This document shows, in pieces, positions 38,774 to 48,036 of a stretch of DNA of 64,000 nt. The stretch is from NCBI RefSeq assembly GCF_900215375.1, contig NZ_OBEF01000012.1, positions 62,001-126,000 of the forward strand. Direction: 5' to 3'. The notes below the pieces were generated by a model, which made no database searches, was not told where the DNA came from, and worked only from the letters and a program-made list of their open reading frames with translations. Numbering within the stretch: position 1 is the stretch's first letter; each line of letters starts with the position of its first letter. The DNA is from Enterobacter sp. CC120223-11 (GTDB lineage: Bacteria; Pseudomonadota; Gammaproteobacteria; Enterobacterales; Enterobacteriaceae). A program made the translations under genes and the position numbers.

Positions 38774-39373
38774 CTAGGGTGTCAGTAACAGGAGTTTCGA
38801 CATACGCATCACATTATAAATGACCTGCATATTATGGGTTCTTAGTTTCTTCTTGATATTCCCTTTATGGGTGGAAACTGTTTTTGAACAAATACTGAGA
38901 GCCTTGCTAATGTCAGATGTGTTCATGCCTGCCATCCATAAACTCACCAGCATGCGCTCCTTTGGACTCAGAATAAATTTGCAGATATTATCGGCGACAG
39001 GGGTACTGAAAAAATTGGAGGAAAACAGGGCGTTCAGCGTCAAAGTATCAATCTCTTTAGAGCAAATAATCACGTTGTCATCAAGCAATACCAGTTCCTG
39101 ATAGCGTAAGTTAAAAGAGGTAACGAAGATGACAAATAAAACATCAACATGTTCTGATATTATTTTCTTAATTTCATTTAAACAAGGGATGTTCTCATTA
39201 ATAATATCTTCATTAATCACTACGATACGGGGAGTTATGTTTTTAAATAAATCACCAAGGGTGTTTGTTGAGCTGATATCGAGAATGATATCTCTGGACT
39301 TTATTTTCCCTATTTGATTGATAATTCCACTCTTAGTATAGCAGCAATGATCCATTATCATTATTGGTTTCAT
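38774..39373 (-). CDS. RcsA-like LuxR-family transcription co-regulator
   Basis: 199 residues. The N terminus (MKPIMIMDHCCYTKSGIINQI) and the INED stretch at 53-56 follow E. coli RcsA (TIIMDLCSYTRLGL; FINED); the C-terminal LuxR helix-turn-helix (134-195) includes KTVSTHKGNIKKKLRTH and NMQVIYNVMR, matching RcsA KTVSSHKGNIKRKIKTH and NKQVIYHVVR. No canonical acidic receiver pocket, as in RcsA and RmpA, which work as partners of RcsB. AT-rich coding sequence, unlike rpiB and phnP. It lies directly after an RcsB-like gene in the same direction. Probably a horizontally gained auxiliary Rcs regulator; the main rcsA would be elsewhere. Confidence 0.8.
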   Translation of the reverse strand: MKPIMIMDHCCYTKSGIINQIGKIKSRDIILDISSTNTLGDLFKNITPRIVVINEDIINENIPCLNEIKKIISEHVDVLFVIFVTSFNLRYQELVLLDDNVIICSKEIDTLTLNALFSSNFFSTPVADNICKFILSPKERMLVSLWMAGMNTSDISKALSICSKTVSTHKGNIKKKLRTHNMQVIYNVMRMSKLLLLTP

Positions 39374-39468
39374 AACATCCCTTGTTTGGTATTATTCTAT
39401 TTTGGATTGATGAAAGCGATTTTTGCCAACAAAGCCATACAAAACAATAGGATGTGCTAACCACTTAC

Positions 39469-39482
39469 TAAGAAGTTCCTTA
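39469..39482. promoter_or_regulatory. RcsAB-box-like site upstream of the RcsA-like gene
   Basis: TAAGAAGTTCCTTA is a near-perfect dyad matching the RcsAB box (TAAGAATATTCCTA) in 10 of 14 positions including both outer half sites. It is 96 bp before the RcsA-like start; E. coli rcsA is itself activated through such a box. The surrounding 304-bp gap (39374-39677) has no gene I could recognise. A short CCCC/GGGG hairpin with T5 on the minus strand (39508-39524) might end the RcsB-like transcript. Confidence 0.5.
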
Positions 39483-39677
39483 AAATCTTACCAGGGATCT
39501 CTTTTTTAAAAACCCCTTCCGGGGACAGTTTTAAGAAATGACTAAATTCTGGAGATACCCTCCTGACAGAGCTCGGCAAGAATCCAGGTCTTGGCCAGGC
39601 ACTTATTTCGTTGATGCCGAACCTTAGGGTACTGAGTCTGCATAATCGCGAGTTTCTGTTCAAATACTGCCGCCGCG

Positions 39678-40316
39678 CTATGGCAGCAATACAGTGCTCT
39701 TGGTGGTAGACGACATGCTAACCTCAGTACCCAGCCCGGCAGTCTGAGCACACTGAAAAAGCTCGAAATCATTTGCCGCCCCCAGTTTGCACATCGCGCT
39801 CTTCTTTTGCGCACTGATTGTCTGTTTAGTTCGGTTAAAATAGCCGCTTATCTCATTGACGGTCATGCCACTCAGTAACAAACGAACCACTTCAGTTTCC
39901 CTCTGCGTGAGTTGGGTTATAGGTTTTTCCGCCATTTTCATACTGCGCGAAGAACAGCGCAGGATTTTCAGCAGATCGGTCAACATGCTGTTTTTACTCA
40001 ACACCTTAACGCCAAAACTTCGTATAGTTGCCAGCAGCCCTGGATTGGATATCATGGTTACCACCACAATTATGCATTGCGGGTAATCCCTCACTAGCTT
40101 CCGCACCATGGTAATCCCATCAGGAAAATGAATTCCAGGCATGCACAGATCGGTAATAATAATATCGACCGGTTGAATCGCCAGCTTCATCATTACGTCA
40201 TCCGAATTCATCGATTCATGAACAACATTGTAAAGATCTTTCCTTGTATTTAACAATGTCTTGAGTCCAAGTAAGCAAACAGGATGATCGTCCGCAATAA
40301 GTACAGTTTTAACCAT
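39678..40316 (-). CDS. RcsB-like response regulator (NarL/FixJ type)
   Basis: 212 residues. Receiver 1-120: acidic pair Asp9-Asp10 in IADDHP, phospho-acceptor Asp56 in IITDLCMPG (same position as RcsB Asp56), Lys108; DGITMVRKLVRDYPQ and VVTMISNPG parallel RcsB DGITLIKYIKRHFPS and VLTMNNNPA. LuxR domain 135-195: LTQRETEVVRLLLSGMTVNEI, TISAQKKSAMCKLGAANDFEL, close to RcsB TISSQKKSAMMKLGVENDIAL. The ~20-residue tail is not RcsB-like. Start at 40316 (MVKTVLIADDHP). Upstream at 40427-40442 is a looser TAAGAA...TCCTA motif. No phosphorelay kinase is nearby, so it may be fed by RcsD or act unphosphorylated. Confidence 0.82.
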   Translation of the reverse strand: MVKTVLIADDHPVCLLGLKTLLNTRKDLYNVVHESMNSDDVMMKLAIQPVDIIITDLCMPGIHFPDGITMVRKLVRDYPQCIIVVVTMISNPGLLATIRSFGVKVLSKNSMLTDLLKILRCSSRSMKMAEKPITQLTQRETEVVRLLLSGMTVNEISGYFNRTKQTISAQKKSAMCKLGAANDFELFQCAQTAGLGTEVSMSSTTKSTVLLP

Positions 40317-40590
40317 AACACCAACTATAGTTGGAAGGGATGATGCCTCAATAATATCAGGGATACTTTTTAACTTATATGCCAGGGAATTAGATATGAT
40401 AGGTATGCAAGACACATCTTAGGCTATAGGAGGTATTTCTTAGTCATCTGGTTATTGCATCCTAATGCTGGTTTTATTCTGGTATGGCAATCCCACAGAG
40501 CCGATAAAAATAGCTATAAAAATCATTGGTGAAACATTTAAGAGAGAATAAGATTTGTTAAACAATCCATATTGAAGCCGATCCCTGGCG

Positions 40591-41349
40591 CTATTCAAGC
40601 GCAATCTCCATCCCGTCAAACCCCGCTTCAAACCCTTCCGGCAGTGGATTGTCCATCATCCACGAGTCGAACTGATGGCTGATATGCGTCAGTACCACGC
40701 GCGGGCAGCGGACGATCTCGTTGATCTTTATCACTGTGTTCAGATCGCAATGATTGCGCGGCGGCTCTGCGCGCGGCTCATGGCTGCAGTCGATGATCAT
40801 CACCTGCGGGTGATTGTTGAGTAAAAATTTCAGCGTTTTCTCCGGCAGCCCGGCCGTGTCTGAGAGCCAGGCGACGCGACTGTGGGCGGATTCCAGCAGG
40901 TAGCCGAAAGTGAGCTTTGAGTGGTTGAGCGGCAGCGGTGTGACCCGCAAGCCCTGTAGCTCAAATGCTACAAACGGCTCGACGGTGAAGCTGAAATCGA
41001 GCAGGCCAGGGTGCTTGAAGAGATCGTCGCAGCCCTGTTCGTCTGGCGGGCCGTAAACGGGAATTTTCTCGCCCACGCCCCAGCGCAGCGGAAACAGGCC
41101 CTGGACGTGATCCATATGGTAATGGGTGAGTAAAAACTGGCGGAAGCTGCCCGCCGAATGGTGGTCCATCAGGTCCGGAATGCCCGCATCCAGCAGAGTG
41201 ACGGCGTCGTTGTAGCGCACTTCAGCGCTGCACGGGCGACGGCGAAAATCGGGGTTGAGTCGGGCACGCTGGCAGGCTTTGCATTCGCAGCCAAAAGCGG
41301 GCACCAGCTGCGCGCCGCCGGTGCCAGTAAGGCGGATGGACAGGTTCAT
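40591..41349 (-). CDS. phnP: PhnP, phosphoribosyl cyclic phosphodiesterase
   Basis: 252 residues, metallo-beta-lactamase fold with the zinc motif HYHMDHVQG (~76-84), DTAG near 169 and terminal LTHISHQFD. The N-terminal CXC...C zinc structural site is visible in [11 protein letters not shown] (19-29). It hydrolyses 5-phosphoribosyl 1,2-cyclic phosphate, the end product of C-P lyase, to ribose 1,5-bisphosphate. Last gene of phnFGHIJKLMNOP; 94 bp with a BIME separate it from phnO. Confidence 0.95.
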   Translation of the reverse strand: MNLSIRLTGTGGAQLVPAFGCECKACQRARLNPDFRRRPCSAEVRYNDAVTLLDAGIPDLMDHHSAGSFRQFLLTHYHMDHVQGLFPLRWGVGEKIPVYGPPDEQGCDDLFKHPGLLDFSFTVEPFVAFELQGLRVTPLPLNHSKLTFGYLLESAHSRVAWLSDTAGLPEKTLKFLLNNHPQVMIIDCSHEPRAEPPRNHCDLNTVIKINEIVRCPRVVLTHISHQFDSWMMDNPLPEGFEAGFDGMEIALE

Positions 41350-41367
41350 GGTTTTCCTCGTCAGGGT

Positions 41368-41439
41368 GCGCCGGGTGGCGGCTTCGCCTTACCCAGCCTA
41401 CAAAACCGTAGGCCCGGCAAGCGCAGTGCCGCCGGGCAA
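41368..41439. repeat. BIME between phnO and phnP
   Basis: Facing REP elements GCCGGGTGGCGGCTTCGCC and GTAGGCCCGGCAAGCGCAG joined by CTACAAAACC; fills the spacer between two co-directional phn genes. Confidence 0.85.
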
Positions 41440-41443
41440 TTGT

Positions 41444-41875
41444 TCACAGCGCTTTCTTAAACCGAAAATGGCTCTGCTCGTACCCTTCGCGCTGGTAGAA
41501 ACGGTGCGCATCGGTGCGCACCTTGCCGCTGGACAGCTCCATCAGGCTTGCGCCGCGATTGCGGGCCTCCTCTTCGGCCCACTCCAGCAACGCTTTCCCG
41601 ACGTTCAGGCCGCGCATCTGTGGCAGAACGACCAGTTCCTGAACCTCACCAATCCAGCAGTTGAGGTTCAGCGGGAACATGATCTGGATGCCGATAAGTC
41701 CGACGATTTCGCCGTTCACCTCGGCCAGCTGATAGCGCTGCTGCAGGTGACTGAGGTTGGCGGCAAAGCCCGCCGCGAAGGTGTGCCGGTCATACGCTTT
41801 CTGTTTCAGTTCACATATCAGGCCATAAACCGCTTCAGTATCGGCGAGGCTTGCGGGACGAAGGTTACAGGACAT
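41444..41875 (-). CDS. phnO: PhnO, aminoalkylphosphonate N-acetyltransferase
   Basis: 143 residues (E. coli 144), GNAT fold with acetyl-CoA motif [19 protein letters not shown] (~88-106) and closing [18 protein letters not shown]. Acetylates aminoalkylphosphonates such as aminomethylphosphonate before cleavage. The start at 41875 ([10 protein letters not shown]) fits homology and overlaps the phnN end by 11 bp, as in E. coli. Confidence 0.95.
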   Translation of the reverse strand: MSCNLRPASLADTEAVYGLICELKQKAYDRHTFAAGFAANLSHLQQRYQLAEVNGEIVGLIGIQIMFPLNLNCWIGEVQELVVLPQMRGLNVGKALLEWAEEEARNRGASLMELSSGKVRTDAHRFYQREGYEQSHFRFKKAL

Positions 41876-42431
41876 GCTGATTCTCTTTCTGATTGCCATG
41901 GGTGAGGATCATCTGCAAAAAGATGTCCACAGACTGTAGCAGACTGCCGTCGTTGTTCAGCATTAAACAGTTGTCTGGCGTGTAGCGAGCGGCGCGGTCC
42001 AGGCGCTGGGCTATCTCTTTTTGCGTTTCCCGCCCGCGCTGTTCGAGGCGGCTGCGCAGCACGTCGGGTGAAACCTGCAGGCACACCGGCAGCAGAGCCT
42101 CGGCGTAGCGTGCTTTGGCCTGCGGGAGATGCGCCCGCGAGCCGTTCACCACCACGTCAAACCCGGCGTGCAGCCAGACGTCGATTTCAATGCCGACGCC
42201 GTAATACAGTGCGTTAGCGTGCCAGCTCAGGGCAAAAAGCTGACGCTCGGCGCGGGTGAAAAATTCATGCTCGCTGAGCGCGATATGGTTTTCACTTCCG
42301 GCGTTGGCCGGGCGGGTGATGTAGCGATGCGCGACCAGCATGCGTGCGTGCTCCCGCTGGCGCAGCGCTGCCAGCAGGCTGTCTTTCCCTGACCCGGAAG
42401 GGCCGACTAACCAGATAAGCCTTCCCGTCAT
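41865..42431 (-). CDS. phnN: PhnN, ribose 1,5-bisphosphokinase
   Basis: 188 residues; P-loop [11 protein letters not shown] at 9-19, guanylate-kinase-like fold, [20 protein letters not shown] split over 36-55. Phosphorylates ribose 1,5-bisphosphate to PRPP, closing the C-P lyase route. The start at 42431 ([10 protein letters not shown]) overlaps the phnM stop by one base (TGATG). Confidence 0.95.
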   Translation of the reverse strand: MTGRLIWLVGPSGSGKDSLLAALRQREHARMLVAHRYITRPANAGSENHIALSEHEFFTRAERQLFALSWHANALYYGVGIEIDVWLHAGFDVVVNGSRAHLPQAKARYAEALLPVCLQVSPDVLRSRLEQRGRETQKEIAQRLDRAARYTPDNCLMLNNDGSLLQSVDIFLQMILTHGNQKENQHVL

Positions 42432-43567
42432 CAGAACACCCTCTTGCCCTGGCGCCACACGTGGTCGATATGGACGTGCTCGCCTTTGCGGTGCACCAGC
42501 ACCAGGTCTGCGCGTTTGCCTTCGGCAATCACGCCACGGTCATCCAGGTTTAGCGCCCGCGCCGGGTTGCGCGTCACAAGGTGAATCGCCTGCGGCAGGC
42601 TGAACGCGTTGCGATCGTCGTCTGCGATGCGGAAGGCGGCATCCAGCAGGCTCGCCGGGTAATAGTCAGACGAGAGAATATCGAGCAGGCCTCTTGAGGC
42701 CAGTTCGTGAGCCGCTACGTTGCCGGAGTGCGAGCCGCCGCGCACGATGTTCGGCGCGCCCATCAGCACGTTCATTCCCAGCAGGCGGGAAGATTCCGCT
42801 GCCTCAAACGTGGTGGGAAATTCGGCGATCACGCTGCCAATTTGATGCGATTCCAGCACATGTGCATGAGTCGCGTCGTCGTGGCTTGCCAGGGCGATGT
42901 CGCGTGCGCGGCAGGCTTCGGAAATCGCCATCCGGTTCGGATACGACCACTCCTCCGCCAGCGCGGTTTGTTCGGCCTCGAAGCGTTCCATCTGCTCGTT
43001 GGTCAGGTGATATTTGCCCTGATAATACTCGCGGTATTTGGAACGGTCAGCGTACTGGCGCTGGCCCGGCGAGTGATCCATCAGCGACACCAGCGACACC
43101 AGTTCACGGTCGACCAGCTTTTCAAACAGCGGCAGGGTGGTGAAATGCGGCAGCTCGCAGCGCAGGTGCAGACGGTGTTCGGCGCGGTTAAGGCCGCGCT
43201 TTTGCGTGTCCTCGACGGCGTTGATCATCTTCTCTAAGTTTTCCAGCCGGTCGCCGCCGTCACGCACGTCACCAATCGCCACTGCGTCCAGCACGGTGGT
43301 GATGCCGCTCGCCACCATCAATGCGTCGTGGCTGCTCATGGCGGAGTGTGCGGGCCAGTCCACTTTCGGGCGTGGGGTGAAGAACTTATCGAGGTTATCG
43401 GTGTGCAATTCGATAAGACCGGGCAGCAGCCAGCCGCCTTCGCCGTCCATCGCCTGTGGGTTCTGGCTTTGGGTTTCGGCGAAGGTGCGGATGACGCCGT
43501 CCTGAATGTCGATTGAGCCGTGAACCACTTCGTTTTCAAGCACTAACTTCACGTTGTTGATAATCAT
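42431..43567 (-). CDS. phnM: PhnM, alpha-D-ribose 1-methylphosphonate 5-triphosphate diphosphatase
   Basis: 378 residues, same as E. coli PhnM. Amidohydrolase-type metal site: [16 protein letters not shown] (49-64), [18 protein letters not shown] (~243-251), LSSDYYP near 313. Removes pyrophosphate from the RPnTP intermediate formed by PhnGHIL. Overlaps phnL by 4 bp. Confidence 0.96.
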   Translation of the reverse strand: MIINNVKLVLENEVVHGSIDIQDGVIRTFAETQSQNPQAMDGEGGWLLPGLIELHTDNLDKFFTPRPKVDWPAHSAMSSHDALMVASGITTVLDAVAIGDVRDGGDRLENLEKMINAVEDTQKRGLNRAEHRLHLRCELPHFTTLPLFEKLVDRELVSLVSLMDHSPGQRQYADRSKYREYYQGKYHLTNEQMERFEAEQTALAEEWSYPNRMAISEACRARDIALASHDDATHAHVLESHQIGSVIAEFPTTFEAAESSRLLGMNVLMGAPNIVRGGSHSGNVAAHELASRGLLDILSSDYYPASLLDAAFRIADDDRNAFSLPQAIHLVTRNPARALNLDDRGVIAEGKRADLVLVHRKGEHVHIDHVWRQGKRVF

Positions 43568-44244
43568 GCTGCGGCTCCCATCGGGTGCAGACGGTCGGCG
43601 ACGCGGGTGCGCACCGCTTCATCATGGAAAATACCGACGATCGCCGCGCCGCGCGCTTTGGCTTCATCGATAAGCTGAACCACGGCGGCACTGTTCTTTT
43701 CATCCAGCGAGGCGGTGGGTTCATCAAGCAGCAGAATCGGGTAGTCCACAACAAACCCACGGGCGATATTGACGCGCTGCTGTTCGCCGCCGGAGAAGGT
43801 TGAAGGCGCGAGGTGCCACAGGTGTTCCGGCACGTTCAGGCGCGTTAACAGGCTCGCGGCTTTGACATAGCACTCTTCGCGTGGCACGCCGAGATCCAGC
43901 AAGGGCTGCATGACCACGTCCAGCGCTGAAACACGCGGGATAACGCGCAGGAACTGGCTTACCCAGCCGATGGTGCTTTTACGCACTTCCAGCACTTTGC
44001 GCGCCGGAGCCGTGACTAAATCGACCCACTCCTCGCCGTGCTTCACGTGAATGTGGCCGGTGTCCGGCAGATAGTTGGCGTAAAGCGAGCGTAAGAGCGT
44101 CGATTTACCGCTGCCGGAATGGCCGTGCAGCACCACGCACTCCCCGGCGTTGACCGTCAGCTCAGCTTTCCAGAGCACCGGCAGGTGAATGCCGTTTTGA
44201 TGATGCAGGACGAAGGTTTTACTCAGGTTTTCAACGCGAATCAT
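43564..44244 (-). CDS. phnL: PhnL, ABC-type ATPase subunit of C-P lyase
   Basis: 226 residues with Walker [16 protein letters not shown] (~40-54), signature [15 protein letters not shown], Walker [14 protein letters not shown]. Needed with PhnGHI to attach the phosphonate to ATP's ribose; binds the core complex over PhnK rather than a membrane permease. 101 bp with a BIME separate it from phnK. Confidence 0.95.
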   Translation of the reverse strand: MIRVENLSKTFVLHHQNGIHLPVLWKAELTVNAGECVVLHGHSGSGKSTLLRSLYANYLPDTGHIHVKHGEEWVDLVTAPARKVLEVRKSTIGWVSQFLRVIPRVSALDVVMQPLLDLGVPREECYVKAASLLTRLNVPEHLWHLAPSTFSGGEQQRVNIARGFVVDYPILLLDEPTASLDEKNSAAVVQLIDEAKARGAAIVGIFHDEAVRTRVADRLHPMGAAA

Positions 44245-44263
44245 GTTGGCCTCTTGGTTCGGT

Positions 44264-44340
44264 TGCCGGGTGGCGCTTCGCTGACCCGGCCTACAAAAAC
44301 ACGCCGCTGTAGGTCGGGTAAGGCAAAGCTGCCACCCGAC
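44264..44340. repeat. BIME between phnK and phnL
   Basis: Facing REP elements (GCCGGGTGGCGCTTCGCTGA and GTAGGTCGGGTAAGGC...) within the phn operon. Confidence 0.85.
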
Positions 44341-44345
44341 AAAAA

Positions 44346-45104
44346 TCAGTTCTGCAACACGGATGACACGAGCAGCTGGGTATACGGATGATGTGGATCG
44401 TCGAGCACGCGGTCGGTTAATCCACTTTCCACCACCTGACCCTCTTTCATCACCATCAGGCGGTCGGCCAGCAGGCGCGCGACGCCCAAATCATGGGTGA
44501 CAATCACCACCGCCAGATCCAGTTCCACCACCAGGCCTCTGAGCAGGTCGAGCAGGCGCGCCTGTACGGAAACGTCCAGCCCGCCCGTCGGTTCGTCCAT
44601 AAACACCAGCCTCGGGTGGGTCACCAGGTTGCGGGCGATTTGCAGACGCTGCTGCATGCCGCCGGAGAAGGTGGTGGGCAGTTCGTCGATGCGTGAGGGT
44701 GGAATTTCCACAGCCTCCAGCCACTGCTGTGCGGTTTCGCGGATGTTGCCGTAGTGGCGCGCGCCGGTGGCCATCAGGCGTTCACCGATGTTGCCGCCCG
44801 CCGAAACCTGGCGGCGCAGGCCGTCCATCGGGTGCTGATGGACGACGCCCCATTCGGTGCGCAGCAGGCGGCGGCGCTCGCCTTCGCTCATGCCGTACAG
44901 CGACTGGTTTTCGTAAATGACTTCGCCCTGTTGCGGCGCGAGACGTGCGGAAATGGCCTTCAGCAGCGTGGTTTTGCCGGAGCCGGACTCGCCGACGATG
45001 CCGAGCACCTCGCCCGGCCACAGCTCAAAGGAGACGTCGGTGAAGCCTTTGCCTGGCGCATAAAGGTGGGTCAGGTTATTGACCGAAAGTAACGGCTGAT
45101 TCAT
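44346..45104 (-). CDS. phnK: PhnK, ABC-type ATPase subunit of C-P lyase
   Basis: 252 residues, Walker [15 protein letters not shown] (~36-49), signature [15 protein letters not shown], Walker [15 protein letters not shown]-loop VTHDLG. Docks on the PhnGHIJ core as a dimer. Four-base overlap with phnJ (ATGA). Confidence 0.96.
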   Translation of the reverse strand: MNQPLLSVNNLTHLYAPGKGFTDVSFELWPGEVLGIVGESGSGKTTLLKAISARLAPQQGEVIYENQSLYGMSEGERRRLLRTEWGVVHQHPMDGLRRQVSAGGNIGERLMATGARHYGNIRETAQQWLEAVEIPPSRIDELPTTFSGGMQQRLQIARNLVTHPRLVFMDEPTGGLDVSVQARLLDLLRGLVVELDLAVVIVTHDLGVARLLADRLMVMKEGQVVESGLTDRVLDDPHHPYTQLLVSSVLQN

Positions 45105-45946
45105 TGGCTTAGCGCCTCACTCTGTTGGCGGCAGTAGTCGGTATCGGAGCAGACAAACATCCGTTTGCCGGAATCGTCGAGCACCACTTCATCGAGGTAG
45201 CTGTGGCGCGAGCCGCAGATGGCGCAGGGCTCATCCCACTGCTGCACGGTGAACGGGTGATCGTCGAAATCGAGGCTTTCCACGCGGGTGTACGGCGGCA
45301 CGGCGTAGATGCGCTTCTCGCGCCCGGCGCCAAACAGCTGCAGCGCAGGCATGTTGTCCATTTTCGGGTTATCGAATTTCGGGATTGGCGACGGATCCAT
45401 CACGTAGCGCTCGTTGACCTTTACCGGATAGGCGTAGGTGGTGGCGATGTGGCCGAAGCGGGCGATGTCTTCGTACAGTTTCACCTGCATCACGCCGTAC
45501 TCTTCCAGCGCATGCATGGTGCGGGTTTCGGTTTCCCGCGGCTCGATAAAGCGCAATGGCTCAGGGATTGGCACCTGGAAAATCAGGATCTGATCTTCAA
45601 CCAGCGGCGTTTCGGGAATGCGGTGACGCGTCTGGATAAGCGTCGCATCTTCGGTTTTTTCCGTGGTGTTGACGCCGGTGACGCGTTTGAAGAAGTTGCG
45701 GATCGACACGGCGTTGGTGGTGTCGTCGGCGCCCTGGTCAATCACCTTCAGCACGTCCGCTTCGCCGATGACGCTGGCGGTGAGCTGGATGCCGCCGGTG
45801 CCCCAGCCGTAAGGCATCGGCATTTCACGCCCGCCGAAGGGTACCTGATAGCCCGGAATGGCGACGGCTTTCAGGATGGCGCGGCGAATCATGCGCTTGG
45901 TCTGTTCGTCGAGATACGCGAAGTTATAGCCGCTGAGATTAGCCAC
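45101..45946 (-). CDS. phnJ: PhnJ, radical-SAM carbon-phosphorus lyase
   Basis: 281 residues (E. coli 281). The unusual [4Fe-4S] motif C-X2-C-X21-C-X5-C sits near the C terminus (CAICGSRHSYLDEVV..., FVCSDTDYC). It cleaves the C-P bond of 5-phosphoribosyl-1-phosphonate, releasing the alkane (methane from methylphosphonate) and the cyclic phosphate used by PhnP. Overlaps phnI by 8 bp. Confidence 0.97.
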   Translation of the reverse strand: MANLSGYNFAYLDEQTKRMIRRAILKAVAIPGYQVPFGGREMPMPYGWGTGGIQLTASVIGEADVLKVIDQGADDTTNAVSIRNFFKRVTGVNTTEKTEDATLIQTRHRIPETPLVEDQILIFQVPIPEPLRFIEPRETETRTMHALEEYGVMQVKLYEDIARFGHIATTYAYPVKVNERYVMDPSPIPKFDNPKMDNMPALQLFGAGREKRIYAVPPYTRVESLDFDDHPFTVQQWDEPCAICGSRHSYLDEVVLDDSGKRMFVCSDTDYCRQQSEALSQ

Positions 45947-47003
45947 GGTTGCGCTCCTGTTGCAGGCGTTTAAGCAGTTCCAGTTCGGCCTGGAAATCGA
46001 CGTAGTGGGGCAGTTTGAGGTGCGAGACGAAGCCTGCGGCCTCGACGTTATCGGCGTGGGCCAGCACGAACTCTTCGTCCTGCGCCGGGCCCGCGATGTG
46101 CTCGCTGTACTCTGGTGCCTGTAGCGCGCGGTCCATCAGCGCCATCGCCATCGCTTTACGTTCGCTGAGGCCAAACACCAGCCCGTAGCCGCGCGTAAAG
46201 TGCGGCGCTTCATCTTCCGGGTCGACAAAGCCGTTGACCATTTCGCATTCGGTTATCAGCAGTTCGCCGACGTTCACCGCAAAACCAAGCTCTTCCGGCA
46301 CGATTTCTACGTCAACGTGACCGCTGCGAATCTCCCCGGCAAACGGATGGTTACGCCCGTAGCCGCGCTGCGTGGAGTAGGCCAGCGCCAGCAGATAGCC
46401 CTCGTCGCCGCGCATCAGCTGTTGCAGGCGTGAGGCGCGCGAGCACGGGTAAACCGGCGGCGTACGGGTAATGTCGTCCGGCGTGTCGCCGGTGTCCTCT
46501 TCGGCCTTCGCCAGTCCCTGGCGAGTCAGCAGGCTGAACACATGCGGCGAGGCGGCAGGTTGTTCATCGCTGGTGCGAACTTCAGGCGTTTCACCGTTAG
46601 CCAGCAGGGTGAAATCCAGCAGGCGATGGGTGTAATCGTAAGTCGGGCCGAGCAGCTGTCCGCCGGGCACGTCTTTGTAGACGGCGGAAATGCGGCGCTC
46701 GATGCGCATGTCGGCGGTGTTAATCGGCTCGCTGACGGCGAATTTTGCAAGCGTAGTGCGGTAGGCGCGCAGCAGAAAGATGGCTTCGACGCTATCGCCG
46801 CTCGCCTGCTTCAGCGCCAGGGCCGCCAGTTCGCGATCGGCGATGCCGCCTTCGGTCATCACCCGGTCAACGGCGAGATTGAGCTGCTGGTCGATTTGTT
46901 CGACGGCGATCTCCGGCAAAGCCGGATTGCCACGACGTTTTTGCTCCTGCAAAGCGTGCGCGGCGGCGATGGCCTTTTCGCCCCCTTTGACGGCAACGTA
47001 CAT
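45939..47003 (-). CDS. phnI: PhnI, C-P lyase core subunit (nucleosidase)
   Basis: 354 residues, identical length to E. coli PhnI. Conserved blocks GPTYDYTHRLLDFTLLANGE, TRTPPVYPCSRASRLQQLMRG in two parts and HADNVEAAGFVSHLKLPHY near the C terminus. Catalyses, with PhnG, H and L, replacement of adenine of ATP by phosphonate. The start at 47003 ([12 protein letters not shown]) overlaps the phnH stop by one base. Confidence 0.96.
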   Translation of the reverse strand: MYVAVKGGEKAIAAAHALQEQKRRGNPALPEIAVEQIDQQLNLAVDRVMTEGGIADRELAALALKQASGDSVEAIFLLRAYRTTLAKFAVSEPINTADMRIERRISAVYKDVPGGQLLGPTYDYTHRLLDFTLLANGETPEVRTSDEQPAASPHVFSLLTRQGLAKAEEDTGDTPDDITRTPPVYPCSRASRLQQLMRGDEGYLLALAYSTQRGYGRNHPFAGEIRSGHVDVEIVPEELGFAVNVGELLITECEMVNGFVDPEDEAPHFTRGYGLVFGLSERKAMAMALMDRALQAPEYSEHIAGPAQDEEFVLAHADNVEAAGFVSHLKLPHYVDFQAELELLKRLQQERNRG

Positions 47004-47587
47004 CAGCAAACCTCCACGTGAGTGGTGCGCGGGATGGCCAGCAGCCGGTCGCCACAGGTCAGGATCAGGTCAATGCCCAGCGGGAACGGGTGCGGGCGTT
47101 CGGTCAGCTCATGCAGGATGCATTCCGGCAGCTGCGGGGCGATCATTCGCTCTTCCAGAATGCCCGCGCCTGTGAGGCGCAACATGCGACCACCGCTCAG
47201 ACTGCTCAGTTGGACAATCAGCGTGGCGCTGGTTTCCGGGGCGATGGCGCTGCCAGCGCAGAGCGCGTTCAGCTGTTCGGTGCTGATGGAGGCATCGGTC
47301 ACGGCGAACAGCGCGTGGTGCGGCTGCTCAACCAGCGGGGCGTTGGTATGAAAGCGCAGGTTCTGGCGGGCGATGTCGTTGTCCATGGCCGCCGACAGCC
47401 ACACCGGGGTGTCGTTGTCGGCGAGCGTCAGCAGCACGCTGGTGGACGCGGGGGAGAGCGGCTGCCAGCCGTGCTTGTGCTGATGCAGGGACACAATCAC
47501 GCCGGGCTCGCTCATGGCCTTCAGCAGACGGCGGAAACTGTGCTGGGCATCCTGCACCGGAAGAGGGAAAGCGGTCTGTAGGGTCAT
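47003..47587 (-). CDS. phnH: PhnH, C-P lyase core subunit
   Basis: 194 residues, matching PhnH in size and in blocks such as [23 protein letters not shown] and [24 protein letters not shown] in two parts. PLP-transferase-like fold without PLP, essential part of the PhnGHIJ core. Overlaps phnG by 4 bp. Confidence 0.95.
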   Translation of the reverse strand: MTLQTAFPLPVQDAQHSFRRLLKAMSEPGVIVSLHQHKHGWQPLSPASTSVLLTLADNDTPVWLSAAMDNDIARQNLRFHTNAPLVEQPHHALFAVTDASISTEQLNALCAGSAIAPETSATLIVQLSSLSGGRMLRLTGAGILEERMIAPQLPECILHELTERPHPFPLGIDLILTCGDRLLAIPRTTHVEVC

Positions 47588-48036
47588 GCGTTGTCTCCAC
47601 GCACTAAGGTAAAGAAGTCCACCCGGCTGGCGTTCAGTTCAGCCTGACGCGCGCTTATACGCGCCTCGCGTTCGGCTTCCAGCGGGGCAATTAAGGTTTC
47701 CATCAGGGTCTGAAAGTGGGCGTCGTTTTGCAGCAGGGCGTCCACCAGTGCACAGCGTTCAGCGTGTGCTTTGTCACGCCCGAGGAGCCAGCTGTAGCCG
47801 ATTGTTCCGTCGGTCAGGCGCACGGCGGCGCGGGTCAGCGTTGCATCTCCGGCGAAGAAGCGGGAACCCGTGGCGCCCATCCGGGCCTGAATTTGCACCA
47901 GACCGCTCTCGGGCGCACGGAGGGTTTCATATTCAGGCGCTAGCTTCAGGGCCTGCATGCGTGCGGCGAGCGTAGCGGGCTCGCTGTGGGCCAGCGCCGA
48001 CATCCAGCGCTGGCGGGTTGCGGTATCGAAGGGCAT
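47584..48036 (-). CDS. phnG: PhnG, C-P lyase core subunit
   Basis: 150 residues, PhnG family ([42 protein letters not shown] in two parts; [23 protein letters not shown]). With PhnI forms the nucleosidase-type active centre. Begins immediately at the phnF stop codon. Confidence 0.95.
   Translation of the reverse strand: MPFDTATRQRWMSALAHSEPATLAARMQALKLAPEYETLRAPESGLVQIQARMGATGSRFFAGDATLTRAAVRLTDGTIGYSWLLGRDKAHAERCALVDALLQNDAHFQTLMETLIAPLEAEREARISARQAELNASRVDFFTLVRGDNA

Noticed and set aside
39542-39814. 90-codon minus-strand frame overlapping the RcsB-like gene end
   Set aside because: Its first half is an out-of-frame reading of the RcsB-like gene and the rest has no recognised similarity or ribosome site; possibly a gene remnant but not supported.
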